In this document: positions 42,545 through 54,947 of the stretch, in pieces
Position numbering within the stretch: position 1 is the stretch's first letter
Layout: each line of letters begins with the position of its first letter
DNA from: Megamerina dolium
Lineage: Eukaryota; Arthropoda; Insecta; Diptera; Megamerinidae
Direction: 5' to 3'
Length of the DNA stretch: 64,000 bases
NCBI GenBank assembly: GCA_963854835.1
Contig: OY978525.1
Span: 47,699,196-47,763,195, forward strand
The notes under the pieces: generated by a model
Told to the model about the DNA's origin: nothing
Seen by the model: only the letters and a program-made list of their open reading frames with translations
The model's database searches: none
Made by a program: the position numbers and the translations under genes

Positions 42545-45500
42545 ATGGCCCTTCGAATAATTGAATGGAACATGAATGGATATTCCAATAATTATAATGA
42601 GTTATTAATCTTAATCAAAAGCTACAACCCAAAGATTATTTCAATACAAGAATTCCACCTCCACTCCATTTTCAACATCCCAATCCCCATCAATTTTAGC
42701 CTATATTCCCTTAATTACGCGAACTCACCATATGGTGGAGTTGCATTATTAATCCACTCTTCAATTCAACATAAAGAAATTATTATAAGCAATAACTTCA
42801 ATACACTTGTTACGTCAATTTAATAGTGATTCAAACGCGTGTTCCAGCTCATTTTTCGGAAATGCCTCCAGTGCCCTCGTCGAAGCCCGTTGTATGGTCT
42901 GAATGTCATCAAAAAAGCAATTTTAACTTCAATTTCAGTCTTGGGAACAAAAAGAAGTCGCACGGTGCCAAATCACACACACATGCCTGATTCCCAGCCA
43001 AAAATTGACGAAAAATGAGTGCTGTGTGTTAAATTTCATGTTAAAATTTCAACATCAAACGAATACGTGTTTTGTAAAATGAATGTCAATAATCATTAAA
43101 TGTCAACCAAATGTCATGAAATTTTGACAGTTAGTAGAGGAAGGTTGAACCTTCAAAACTCATGTGCTCATACATAGATGGCGCGCTTGGTTGCTGAGAT
43201 ATGGTTCGTGTCTTAATACATAATTGTCAATCCTTGTATCTCCACAGACTAACATCAATATCTCCAATCTTCAAAAAGTATTTAATTCTCTTAACAATTC
43301 ATCGCTAATAACTGGAGATTTTAACAGTTGGCATACTCACTGGGGCTCTCCAAAAAACAACAAAGTGGCACTATTCTCGCGAAATTTATTAGCCAATCAA
43401 ATTTTGTTTTACTCAATAACGGTACCCCAACTCACTTCAGTACACATCGCACTTTCCCACATATATATTTATCTTTCTGCTCACCTTCTCTTGCAATCAG
43501 CTCTAAATGGAAAGTAAGCAATGATCTTGCAGGCAGCTACCACTTTCCAATAATTATTGATTTATTCCAATTAACAATCAACCAAATTCCGTAACTCGCC
43601 CACGTTTCAATATGGACTCTGCCGATTGGACACTATTTATTCAAAACTGCATCCAGCATAATTCCATCCACGTAATTTCCTCCAATATTAATAAGGAAGC
43701 TGCGAATATAAAAAAATAATCCTTCAATCTGCCTCCGTATCAATACCTCAATCATTTAATAACAGAAAACCATACGCAGTTCCTTGGTGGAATCCACAAT
43801 TAAACCAGCTCAAAAAAGACAGAAATGTTTCTAGGCACATCTTTAAAAGAAATATGAGCTTAATCAAATTGCTAAACTACAAGAAAGCTAGAGCAAAATT
43901 AAAACGTGAAATAAAAATAGCTAAAAGAGAATTCATCATGACCTTCACAGCCGAAATAAATCCATCAACTCCAATCGGAACAGTTTGGAGCAACATCAGA
44001 CGATTTAGTGGTTACAAAATCACACATGGGATTCACTGCATTCTTGATACAAATTCTCCATTGCAATATACCACAGACAAAACCCGTATCTCTAACATTT
44101 TTAGCACCGACTGGTCTAAAAATTCCTCTGATTTAAATTCCCGACAAAGTTTCAACAAATGAAAAATAGAACTATTTATCAGATGGAATACCCCCAATCA
44201 TGCCAAAGCGCACTTATAATTGAGCATGAAATCAACCAATTGGAATTATCGTCAGCCTTAAACAAACTGAAAGGTAATACACACAGGTATTGATCGAATA
44301 ACTTACCCTATGATTCGTAAAGCATCATCTGTAATGAACAACAGATTATTGTGCTTCTACAACAACGTCTTCAACAACTATCACAACAATAAAAAGTTAG
44401 CCTTGTAGCGCCTATCTTAAAACCAACATGTTTCAAAACTGAAACCAAATCCTACAGACCGATATCGCTTAACTCATGTATGTCAAAGACCCTTGACAAA
44501 ATAATCGCTAACAGACTATGGTGGTTTGTCACTCCGAACAAACTGCTATATAGTCAGCAGTTCGGATTTAAGAGAGGCAAATCGACAACTGATACTCTGT
44601 AGACTGATATATGTAGACTATTTGATTGCGAACTGCCTCTCTAAACAGAAACATTTAGCAATACTATCACTAGACTTTGAAAATGCTTTTGATAAAATAG
44701 GTATACACACAGTTATAGACCAACGAATCGAATGGTCCAAAAGTGATTAATTATGTTAAATGTTTCATGACCAACAGAAAAATAATAGTGCGAATAGGCA
44801 AGTTCACCTCCGACCTTAAACCGCTCCACAATGGGATCCCTCAGGGGTCGCCACTTTCGGTAATCCTCTTCCTAATAGCCTACAACAAATTAAGCCAAAT
44901 AATTCGACTTCTGTGGTTATGCTGACGATTTTAACATTGTAGTTCAACTAGACCAAAAAAAAAACCGCACTATAGATTTGACAATATTATTTCAGAACAT
45001 CTCTAACTGGTGTGAATACTCTGGTGCTGCTCTTTCTACTCCGAAATGCAAATTTATACACATTTGTCGGAAACACAACTGTAACTGCACCGTTATTGCT
45101 AATAACATCCACATCCCCGAAGTTGATAACTTGAAAATTCTAGGGTTATACATTGACAAAAGATACAGATGGGATAAACACATTGAATACCTCAACAGTT
45201 CCTTAACAAAACAGCTCGACATGGTCAAATGCCTATCCAACGTTAAATTCAATTGCTCCAAACATTCTCTTCTGCAAATAGTAAAATCGCTCATAATATC
45301 AAAACAGCATTCAACATTATCAAGAGCAATACGGACCTGCTCTCAGTTGACTATACCAATTTTGCCACTTAAAATCACGACAGCTCATCTCCCTCTCTGG
45401 CACCTCAAGCCATCTTCAATCAATAATCAACTTCATAGATTCAGCAAATCCTCTACACTTCCTTTCCATTTCCGATCATTATTCTTTGGGATAAGGGATC

Positions 45501-46259
45501 AGCTATTCAATTATTATTTTATTTACACAGACGGTTTAAAGTCACACGGTATCACAAGCTACAGCGTTACAGACGAAAGCAAATTTATTAAAGTGGGAAT
45601 TCTTCCTGAGCTCTGTATTTTCAGCAGAAGTTATCGCCATCTACAAAGCTATTAATAACAGGCAAGGCGACTTTACAATATGCTCCGACTCACTTTCCTC
45701 CCTTGACGCCATATCTAATAATCAAAAAATTGATTTTTGTGCTAACCACATTAGAAATTTCTTAATCGACAAATTCCCAAGAATCATTCTAATTTGTTTC
45801 CCATGACATGTTCAAAATGAAGGCAACGAGATCGCTGACCGCGCCGCAAAATACGCTTGCTCTGCCCCTGTTATTTCTACTCCCAACTACAACTTCACTG
45901 ATATCAAATATCACCTTAAGCATTACCACTCTAATTTGAATAAGATAATTTGGAACACTACCTCGAGTTGGTGCAAGGATATAAACGCAGACCGCATACA
46001 TCTTCACGACTATTTACTGGAAATAATAAACAGATTGGACAGTATCAAAATAATCCGCCTGAGATTAGACCATACGAAAATATCCCATGGGTATTTGATG
46101 AGAATTGAGGCTAATGCCCTATGTAATTGGGCTCTAGAAATCCAAAATAGCCTGCTATTACATTACCTACGTGAATGTCCAGAGTTCCAATACCTGAAAT
46201 ATCACACCTTTCGCCGTGATGACAATTTAAACCTCCTCTCTAACCTTTCCCCCGACTAA
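42545..46259 (+). pseudogene. ORF2 of the I-type LINE: endonuclease, RT, RNase H
   Basis: The endonuclease starts at ATG 42545 (MALRIIEWNMNGYSNNYNEL), is interrupted by a mariner derivative, and resumes at 43234 with SSLITGDFNSWHTHWGS. RT fragments: LDFENAFDKI (44680s), NGIPQGSPLSVILF (44825) and a YADDF-like site near 44925 in a shifted frame. RNase H fragments: FIYTDGLKSHG (45520) and NEIADRAAKYA (45820s). The C-terminus (45936-46259) contains IIRLRLDHTKISHGYL, typical of the I clade. Many frameshifts and stops. Confidence 0.8.
42822..43234 (-). mobile_element. Mariner deletion derivative inside the LINE endonuclease
   Basis: On the minus strand it begins near GACAATTATGTATTAAGAC and matches 56830-57260, including sequence for APCDFFLFP-type transposase and the phrase CCTTCCTCTACTAACTGTCA. 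It interrupts LINE codons after NNFNTLVTS. One end is shortened. Confidence 0.75.
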
Positions 46260-46807
46260 TATTGAAAAAATATTAAAGTTCGTAAAAGCTTCAGGATTGT
46301 ATTACCAAATATAGTAACTATCTTATTTTAACTCTTTCCTTTTATCCATAAGCAGCTGAAGGCCATTGCTGCTATTGCTGCTATACCCTCAATTAGGTAT
46401 TAATTTAGTTAATACTCTAATTCTGTCAAATAAATAAATAACTTTTATTGTAGTTTAAAGGTACACTTTTTAATCTGTTTTTGTTTATGTTGGATTTATT
46501 TTATAATTTTAGTTCACGTATAATAGGAAAATATAAATATAAAAAAAATATATATACGTATATAAGAAAATATAAATATAAGAAATTCACGAACTGTCTC
46601 TGGTATAGGGTTAATTTTGTGAATAATTAAAAATAATAGAAAATGAAAAGTATAAGAAATCAAGAATAAGAGAACTAGGGAGAGAGAGAGAGAGAGAAAG
46701 CGGCAAAAAAAATTTAACATATCAAATTGGTGGGTTGCCAATCCAATGGAAATTATAATTTAAAGTTAATAAGTGCGCGACATTTCTGTTCTGGCGTAGA
46801 CAGTCGT

Positions 46808-47880
46808 TAAGCACATCAGGACACAAAAGACCTTTCGGTATTAGTTCCAACACAACCAATACATACACACACACAATACAATAAAAGAAATTCGAAAAAA
46901 TACTGTTTTACTAAATTTTAAGGTTTTCCTGCTCGCTCACTGTGAAGACAACGGTTTATACTTACACACGTTGGCCACTGGAAAGGAGCTACATATATTT
47001 AAGGCGCACAAATCCCAAGTAAGTGTCATGTAAACGTGTCTCCTCTGAAAAGATACTACTGTAGGTATTATATTTTAAGAAGGTAGAATAATCTGCGAAT
47101 CTTAGAAAAATGCAATAATCTTGAACTTAAAGTTGAAAGATTATAAATAATATTTGAAGAGTAAATATATTTTGGCCGTAGTTGTAGTTAAATTTAAGAT
47201 AATCCTTAAGCTAGAATTTACTCATTTGACATCCCATATAAAAATCTGCACAGAAATCCGATTCTAACTTTAATATTGTCTTAACTTTGTCTATAACTGC
47301 AGACCATTTAGTGCATAGTTAAATATTTACACTCAAAGAGTCGAGCGTGTATTAATATGATAGGTATGCAAAAGTATATATTATATATTTCATATATTAT
47401 TTATCAGGTTATTTTGACCAAAGGATGAATACGTTTGTGGATGAGTAAAATCAGCTTCCGAAGCAAAAGTATTTTTCTGAATGTATTTTTTCACCTTTCC
47501 GCCGTAAAATACAAAGCAAACGGCATATGGCGGATAAACAAGTTTAAAAAACAGTCAACATCCAGCACAAAACGATGTATTTTCGAAAATAAGTCAATCC
47601 TTCTGTTAGAATATAGTATCGAGTATCTAAGCTTCAGTATTCAACAGACTTTTTATCCCCTATGAGCATATCTGTTGGGCGGTCTTGCCTGATAGACCGT
47701 GTGCAGAGGCCATTTGTCTTGTTTGACATTTTCCCGTTTATTTTTAGTTTACAGGTGCTCAATGGAGTGCAAAATCAGGGGAGAGTTCTAGCGTCGTTAC
47801 ATTTCTGGTTAGTTCGTCGCCCTGTATTTGCCTGGAACGTTAGTATTACCCAGCAGTTTATGTGTAGTTTATACTACTCA
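46808..47880. other. Unassigned AT-rich sequence
   Basis: About 1.1 kb without recognised genes. A 76-codon frame at 47435-47665 and an 82-codon frame at 47662-47910 look random. Confidence 0.4.
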
Positions 47881-47886
47881 GCCATC

Positions 47887-48600
47887 TCATCGAGAGATTT
47901 GCGGCAGTGAATCGTGGTCTTGGATGTTTAAATGTTTGATCCAAATACCTTGATACCAGCTCGGGTGTCCGAGATAATCCCAATATCTCATGGAGATTTT
48001 GTTTTCTTCGACTATAAAGAGGGCTACGGCGATTGCTAAGGTATTTGAGTATACCCCTCCGCCCACGGTTTCATCCAACTTGGAGCCGTCAGTAAAGATC
48101 AGGTTGTATTTATCCAGAAGTTCTGGAGTTCCCTCAAACCATTCCTTTCTGTCAGGTATATGATAGTGAATCTCCTGTTGAACTTGAAAGTTAGGGTGGT
48201 GCAATGCAGCTCCCTAATATCAGTTGTTTGATTGATTATTGAGGAATGGCTACTTTAATGTTGCAACCATTGATGTGCCGCTCTTAATCTGAGTCTCGTT
48301 GTGGCCGCAGATTGCATGCATAAAAGATCCAGGGGAATTAGGTTAAACATAATTTCTAATGCGTTTGCTATTGTTGTTCTTAATGCTCCTGTAATTATTA
48401 TAGAAGTCTAACGTTATAATTTAAAGAGTAGGTTTCCGTGGGATGCTTTCCGCTGAGCAGTCCACCAGACTCAGGCTCAATATGTTAGGGCAGGTCTGAC
48501 TACAGCTGTATAGATTCAGAGATTCAGTGCATGACGTTTGGTTTAAGACTTGTCTTGCCTATTGCCCTCTGGCAGGCATATCGGGCGACTGATACTTTCT
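47887..48600 (-). pseudogene. LINE fragment with RNase H start
   Basis: The minus-strand frame 47887-48204 contains PDRKEWFEGTPELLDKYNL and IFTDGSKLDETVGGGVYS, the start of a LINE RNase H like that at 16620 in the LINE at 13919-17562. Upstream (48230-48600) shifted fragments resemble the linker after RT. No ends identified. Confidence 0.65.
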
Positions 48601-48607
48601 GGACATC

Positions 48608-49013
<406 letters not shown>

Positions 49014-51537
49014 CAGCAGCCGCTGGATTTTGATGCGCTTTACTATGTAAATATCGGCATACAGCTCGTACAGCTCATGGTTGTACCTTATTCGGTACTC
49101 GCCACCAACGCAAATAGGTCCAAAGATCTTGCGTAGGACTTTTCTCTCGAAAACCCCAAGCATTCGCTCATCCGAGGTGGAAATGGTCAAGGCTTCAGCG
49201 CCATATGTTAGGACAGGCATGATGAGAGACTTGTAGAGTGTAGTTTTCGTTCTTCGAGAGAGGGCTCGACTTCGCAATTGCTTTCTCAGCCCAAAGTAAC
49301 ACCTGTTAGCAAGAGTTATCCTACGCATGATTTCCAGGCTGACGTCATTACAGTTGTTGATGCTGGTTCTAAGATAGACAAAGTCCCTTACTACTTCAAA
49401 AGCTTAGTTGTCAACAGTGACGTGCTGTCCAAGACGCCGGGACTCTTTGTTTGTTGACACTAGATACTTCGTCTTGCCCTCGTTCACCGTGAGACCCATC
49501 CGACGCGACTCTCTTTCCAACTCTGAGAATGCTGCACTGACTGCTCGCGAGTTCATGCCGATTATGTCAATATCGTCGGCATACGCTAACAGCATGACAG
49601 CAGCTCGTATTATCTTCTCCATAATAAGATTGAAGAAGTCGCGCGATAACGAATCACCTTGTCTGAAACTCCGTTCGGTACTAAACGATGCGGAGAGGAC
49701 CTTCACAATTTTCACTGCACAACAGGAGTTATGCAGTGTCATTCTACAAAGTCGAATGAGCTTTGCAGGAATACCAAACTCAGACATTGTTGTGTAGAGG
49801 TAATCCCTTACCGGACTGTCGAAAGCGGCTTTATAATCAACAAATAGGTGGTGTGTGTCGATCTGTTTTTCTTGGGTCTTCTCCAGGATTTGGCGCAGTG
49901 TGAAAATCTGGTCGATGGTGGATTTACAAGGACTTAAGCAACACTGATACGGTCCAATCAGGTTGCTGAGCATAGGCTTCAATCTTTCACACAATACGCT
50001 CGTATGCGATGCTCAGGAGACTTATTCCACGGTATTTGGCGCAGAGAACACTGAACCTTCAATCATCAGGCATGCTTTCATCCGACCATATTCGGCTTAT
50101 GAGCTGATGCATGCAGGCGAGCAGCTCATCGCTTCCGGTCTTCTCTGGTGGTGGAACATCAATATCATCATCTGTAATTGGGGTTATCGGGCAATCTCCT
50201 CCACTGGTGGAATTGTTAGTAGCATCGCCATTCAGTAACGTGGAGAAGTGTTCCCTCCATAGGCTCAGTACACTCTGGACATCTGTAACCAGATTCCCAT
50301 TTCCATCACAACAAGAAGAGGCTCCGGGATTTGAACCTCCACTCAGGCGCTTGATATTTTCGAAGAATTTTCGAACCTCATTCTTGCCGGTACACATCTG
50401 TATCTCCTCACACTCGCGTCTTTCTTGTTCTCTTTTCTTGCGCCTGAAAAGACGTCACTCTGCACTCCTTTTTCTCTGTACCGCTCCTTAACAGCTCGCG
50501 TTGCACCTGCACGCAGGGTTTTTCTGTAGGCGGCGTCTTTCTCTGCGGTAGCGTCGCGACACTCTTGACCATACCACTCATTCCTCAGAGGCTGGTAGTA
50601 ACCGATTACCTCCTCGGCAGCAGTAGTCATGAAGTGGGATATATGTGTCCACCGCGCTCATGTATCATCAAGTGGGGGAGTGTTCTGCATAAACAGATCC
50701 GATTGTCGAGTGGAAAATACATCTGCTGTCTCTGGTGATCGCAGCTTACTGACGTCGAGCTTTCTCTGTGTGGGACTTCTCTTGTTATTTGCGACACAAA
50801 ACGTGTGCGCACCTTAGCTGCAACAAGGTGATATGAGTCGATTTTGGCACGATGGATCGATTTCACGTCCATCACACTGTAAGCATGCCTTCCGTCGATC
50901 AGCACATGATCAATTTTGTTCTTCCTTCGTTGATCTGAAGACAGCCATGTCGCTTTGTGGATGTCGAGATGTTGAAATCTGGTAGCACCAATTACCATGT
51001 TTCGTGCTGCGGCGAAGTCGATCAGCCTCATTCCGATATCGCAGGTGTTCTGGTGGAGGGTGAATTTTCCGACAGTTGGACCAAAGGTACCTTCCTTGCC
51101 CATCCTGGTATTAAGGTCGCCAAACACGATTTTGATATCATGGCGGGGGAATCGGTCATAAGCTTCTTCGAGGCGCTGAAAGAAGCTCTCCTTGGTCACA
51201 TTGTCCTTCTCATCCGTCGGAAAGTGGGCACATATAAGGCTGATGTTGAAGAATTTTGCCTTGATGTGGATTGTGGCCAGCCGCTCGTTCACAGGCATGA
51301 ACTGTGAGACAAGATGTCGTAGTCTCTTGCTGACCAAAAATCCACATCATAATTCGTGCCTTTTAGCATGGCAACTGTAGTAGATATCACAGGACGCTCT
51401 TTCGGAGCAGCCCTGTCCCGTCCATCGCATTTCCTGGAGAGCGGTGATGTCAGCTCTGTATTTTTCGAGGACATCACCCAGATGGTAGCAGTAGTCCTTA
51501 TCCGACGCTTTGCGGTTTTTGTGGGGATTTTTTATGC
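49014..51537 (-). mobile_element. RTE-like LINE copy 2
   Basis: Same family as 32404-34733 on the opposite strand, with a more complete RT but no clear ends. The 3' end lies at the TA array and the 5' side abuts the fold-back element at 51538. Confidence 0.8.
49014..51537 (-). pseudogene. RTE-like endonuclease and reverse transcriptase, copy 2
   Basis: Order on the minus strand: endonuclease (51583-50627: YRADITALQEMRWTGQG, IVFGDLNTRMGKEG, KIDHVLIDGRH), helical linker (50630-50343), RT in frames 50397-50059 and 49994-49404 (LVDYKAAFDSPV-like, RSFRQGDSLSRDFF, YADDIDIIGM), and C-terminal part (49328-49014: [20 protein letters not shown]). In the endonuclease GDFN has become GDLN. Frameshifts separate the parts. 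Confidence 0.85.
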
Positions 51538-51700
51538 GGATGTATCGGAGATCAGTCGCAAAGAAATATGCGGATAATAGCACTTTTGATCTCTTTATAT
51601 GGAGTAAACTGTTCCCTTTTGTTCGAGCATGTCCTATGAAGAGACCAATTGTACTCTTTTATACCCGAACGGGTATAAATGTAGATTAGTACCGTTAGAA

Positions 51701-51885
<185 letters not shown>

Positions 51886-52078
51886 CTATATAGAGAAAAT
51901 ACGTAAATTTTATTTGTACAGTTTAATTTCAAATACATGAATCGGAAATTATAATGCAATGAAAAAAAAAAAAATATTTTTTTTCATGAGAATTATAATA
52001 CAATTAATGAAATTAATTAATTAATTATAATATATTATAATTAATTAATTATTAATTAAATATTTTATTTATTATTTT

Positions 52079-52326
52079 TGTTGGAGAAATTTCTGTAACA
52101 GGCACTAAGCATGTCGTACATATGCACACTTTCATATACCGTTCTTTTTCTATTCTCTTTTTACTCAGTCTCTTATAACTGTTTCTCATTTTTTTTCTGT
52201 ACCAAATGGAATTCTAACATTGTTAAATGTTTTTGCAACTTATACTCTCAATAAAGCACTTGAACTAAACGGACGCTTCTTATTTTTACTGCAACATAGT
52301 GATTTTATTATTCTTGGATCCTAACA
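52079..52326 (+). mobile_element. Solo LTR, copia-like ends
   Basis: 248 bp starting TGTTGGAGAAATT and ending GGATCCTAACA, flanked by ATTTT on both sides (52074-52078, 52327-52331). It contains CTCAATAAAGCACTTG, a poly(A)-signal-like element, near its middle. The 5-bp duplication and imperfect TGTTGG/CCTAACA ends indicate recombination between two LTRs after insertion. Clade is a guess; orientation is taken from the AATAAA. Confidence 0.75.
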
Positions 52327-52599
52327 ATTTTGTTTCGAAGAGCAAAAATGAGTAAATTGTCAAATAATTGAAAAGAAAATATGATTAAGAATTATAATGC
52401 ATTGAATGAAAATTTCTAACGGTACTAATCTACATTTATACCCGTTCGGGTATAAAAGAGTACAATTGGTCTCTTCATAGGACATGCTCGAACAAAAGGG
52501 AACAGTTTACTCCATATAAAGAGATCAAAAGTGCTATTATCCGCATATTTCTTTGCGACTGATCTCCGATACATCCCAAACCAGTGGCATTTTGTGCAG

Positions 52600-52616
52600 G
52601 GTATATATCTATATAT

Positions 52617-52659
<43 letters not shown>

Positions 52660-52671
52660 GATATAGATACA

Positions 52672-52732
<61 letters not shown>

Positions 52733-52738
52733 ATATAT

Positions 52739-52811
<73 letters not shown>

Positions 52812-52850
52812 TTATATATATTTATATATGTATGTATATATAAAAATAAC
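52600..52850. repeat. TA array with ACACAC tracts
   Basis: (TA)n with two (AC)n blocks, preceded by GTGCAGGGTATATATC. Confidence 0.95.
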
Positions 52851-52867
52851 AAAATTAATATAAGACA

Positions 52868-52955
52868 CTTAAAGCCCCAAAAGGCTCATTGGCCGAGCTT
52901 CTCTTCCATTACTGTTATGTGTGTTAAATTTTGAACAGTATTAGAAGGGACCTAC
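52868..52955 (-). mobile_element. tRNA-derived SINE, 3' end only
   Basis: Minus strand GTAGGTCCCTTCTAATACTG through the terminal hairpin GAGCCTTTTGGGGCTTTAAG. Head and most of the body are missing. Confidence 0.75.
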
Positions 52956-53978
52956 AACTACGTTACTTTTTAGTAACGTAGTTATAGGGCTATGATTTCG
53001 CGAATTGAATTTCAGAGACTTGTAGTCACTCATAAGTATAAGTGCGTACATTACGACAGAACAACATGAATCAATCTTGCAACAATGGACGCATCCTAAT
53101 GTCTCATAGGCAGGCACTCATAACTGGAGCGAAAAGCCTGCGAGTATTTGATAATATTCGAATAATTATCATATTTTTGTTGCAAAGGGTAAGCTCTATC
53201 AAGAATTGCAACAAACGACGGTAAAGCGATCAGCGGTAAATGAACAGCTCCTCAGTAGCCTTTGTGAAATCCGTTCGAGTAAACACAATTGCCGCGGATG
53301 AACTTATTATTAAGGTGAAATATTTTTTTCGGTACTTGGGAATATGCAATTATATATGTATTTCAACTTTTTCAAATATAAAAATAGAAATAAATTTAAA
53401 TCAACCGAAAACCGTAGGCGGTAATATCTCTGACGCCACAATTTAGTACATGTGTTTAGAAAGTTCACTCTTTTCTTCAATTTTCTTCCCTAAAAAGAAA
53501 AGGGAAATATATTTTGGTTGTTATTATCGAATGTTTGGGAAACACTGTGTTAAACCATTGCATTCCTTGTCTCTGAGTCGAATACTTCAAGCAAAAAACG
53601 AGAGTCTCGGCGAGGCTATCTCGTCTTTTTGTTGTAAACTAAAGCCTAACAAAATATTGGTTCCAATATACTTCTTCCTCTGGACTTTCTTAGGAATAAG
53701 AAACTAAATAATAACGAAACATCTGTTCAAAAAAGGCATTCTAATTTCTAAAATCTTTGTTGCACAGTTAATATTTTCCAGCAAACCTTGAGCATTTCAG
53801 TGAAGAACAAGCGATTCCATTAGAATGTAAATTGATTCCAGAAGAGATGAGGTAAACATATGTTGGGAGGCTATTCTTGGGGTCTGCGGAGAGGAAGCCT
53901 CCGGCAAATAGCTTGTCAGACGCTTGTCAATAAAAATTGCCATTGTAACACATGACACATTGATTTTGATGTCCTTTA
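52956..53978. other. Unassigned sequence
   Basis: Small frames (53042-53224, 53240-53446, 53450-53707) do not resemble known proteins. Part may belong to an intron of the WD40 gene. Confidence 0.4.
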
Positions 53979-54352
53979 CATTCTGTCAAATAAGTACCCG
54001 GAAATTTTCTTCAATGCTCTCAAAACGGGTTCCACGAAGTGGTAATTTGAGTCACCAATCACCAAATGTTTTTTTCAACATTTCCAACGTTTTGGCACAA
54101 GAAATTTCGTTTGAAACACAAAATTTCACACAAACTCTTTGTTCGATATTTTTATCCATAGTAAAAATCCCAACGCACATAAAAGGTTGACTTGTTCCTA
54201 ATGACGCCGTAACCAAACTAAATGACACATAGCAATAAAAATTCACAGAATAGTGGCTGACAGTTGTGCCAACCTGGGAAAAAATATTTTTTGAAATATT
54301 CTCAGAGGGAAAATTAAAAATGAGAATTTCCGGGTACTTATTTGACAGAATG
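53979..54352. mobile_element. Mariner-type MITE, 374 bp
   Basis: Terminal inverted repeats of about 32 bp (CATTCTGTCAAATAAGTACC and inverse) are flanked by TA at 53977-53978 and 54353-54354. The minus strand keeps the first codons of a mariner transposase (MDKNIEQRVCVKFCVSNEIS, 54156 leftwards), cut short, so this is an internal deletion derivative. Confidence 0.9.
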
Positions 54353-54354
54353 TA

Positions 54355-54947
54355 TATTCAATTAGGTTTATATAATAGTATAATCAACAAAGTAAAGCAA
54401 TCGTAAAATTTGTGTTCCTGTCATTTACAGAATATGGCAAAGCATGTTTGGGTAGTGTCAAAATTACTATGTGTCAAAATATCAATGAAAGAGAAATGTC
54501 AAAATCTGTTGAGGCAGTGTCAAAATTATCAACCCTCTGGATGAGTACAAAATTACGAGTTAAAAAAAAAAATTAAAGAAAAACAATGGGTTAAAGCCTT
54601 ACAATAACAATAAAAAAATATTTACAAATTGATTTAATTAAATTAGTAACAATCGAAAAGAACGAATAAACAAATTCATGTGAGATGTTTGACCTTTATA
54701 CATATGTACTATGGGTTTATATTTTTACACGACAAATGAAATAGGTTAAAATACTAAAATAAACGAACATAAATTTTTTGCTCTGCTCTGGTACAGCTTT
54801 GAATTTTGAAAAAGGTTTATAGGTGTATTTCGCAATATCGCTGGAACAGAAGGTGTTTTCCCTGCAGCAAAATGTCTGTCATGTTGTATTTCAATTACGA
54901 TCAATGATATTTCATAATATGCCAAATAAAATTGTTTTCTCTCGAAG
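54355..54947. other. Probable intron of the WD40 gene
   Basis: AT-rich, no coding frame. It ends with a pyrimidine-rich splice acceptor TTGTTTTCTCTCGAAG at 54932-54947. Confidence 0.5.

Larger units (their letters stand above)
41856..46439 (+). mobile_element. I-type LINE inserted in the BEL-C LTR
   Basis: A perfect 12-bp duplication AACTTTTATTGT lies at 41844-41855 and 46440-46451. The element starts CAGTCTCGTGC, like other full-length I/jockey-group LINEs, and ends in short TAAA/AAAT repeats. At 4.58 kb (with a 0.4 kb mariner derivative inside) it appears full length at its 5' end. The proteins are decayed by frameshifts. Confidence 0.9.
35653..46802 (-). mobile_element. BEL/Pao LTR retrotransposon C with complete flanks
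   Basis: The 5-bp target duplication GTCGT lies at 35648-35652 and 46803-46807, as expected for BEL/Pao. On the minus strand: 5' LTR (41654-46802, split by a LINE), tRNA-Tyr-type primer site, leader, gag, protease, RT, RNase H, pol end, polypurine tract and 3' LTR. Without the LINE it is about 6.55 kb. It belongs to the same family as BEL-B. Pol is fragmentary and the integrase core is largely missing. Confidence 0.9.
41654..46802 (-). repeat. 5' LTR of BEL-C, split by an I-type LINE
   Basis: LTR sequence occupies 41654-41855 and 46452-46802 and is continuous once the LINE and one target duplication are removed (about 553 bp). Both outer ends match the 3' LTR ends. Confidence 0.85.

Noticed and set aside
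52584..52934. Coding frames across TA and CA arrays
   Set aside because: The peptides are Tyr-Ile-Thr-His repeats caused by the dinucleotides, with no domain content.
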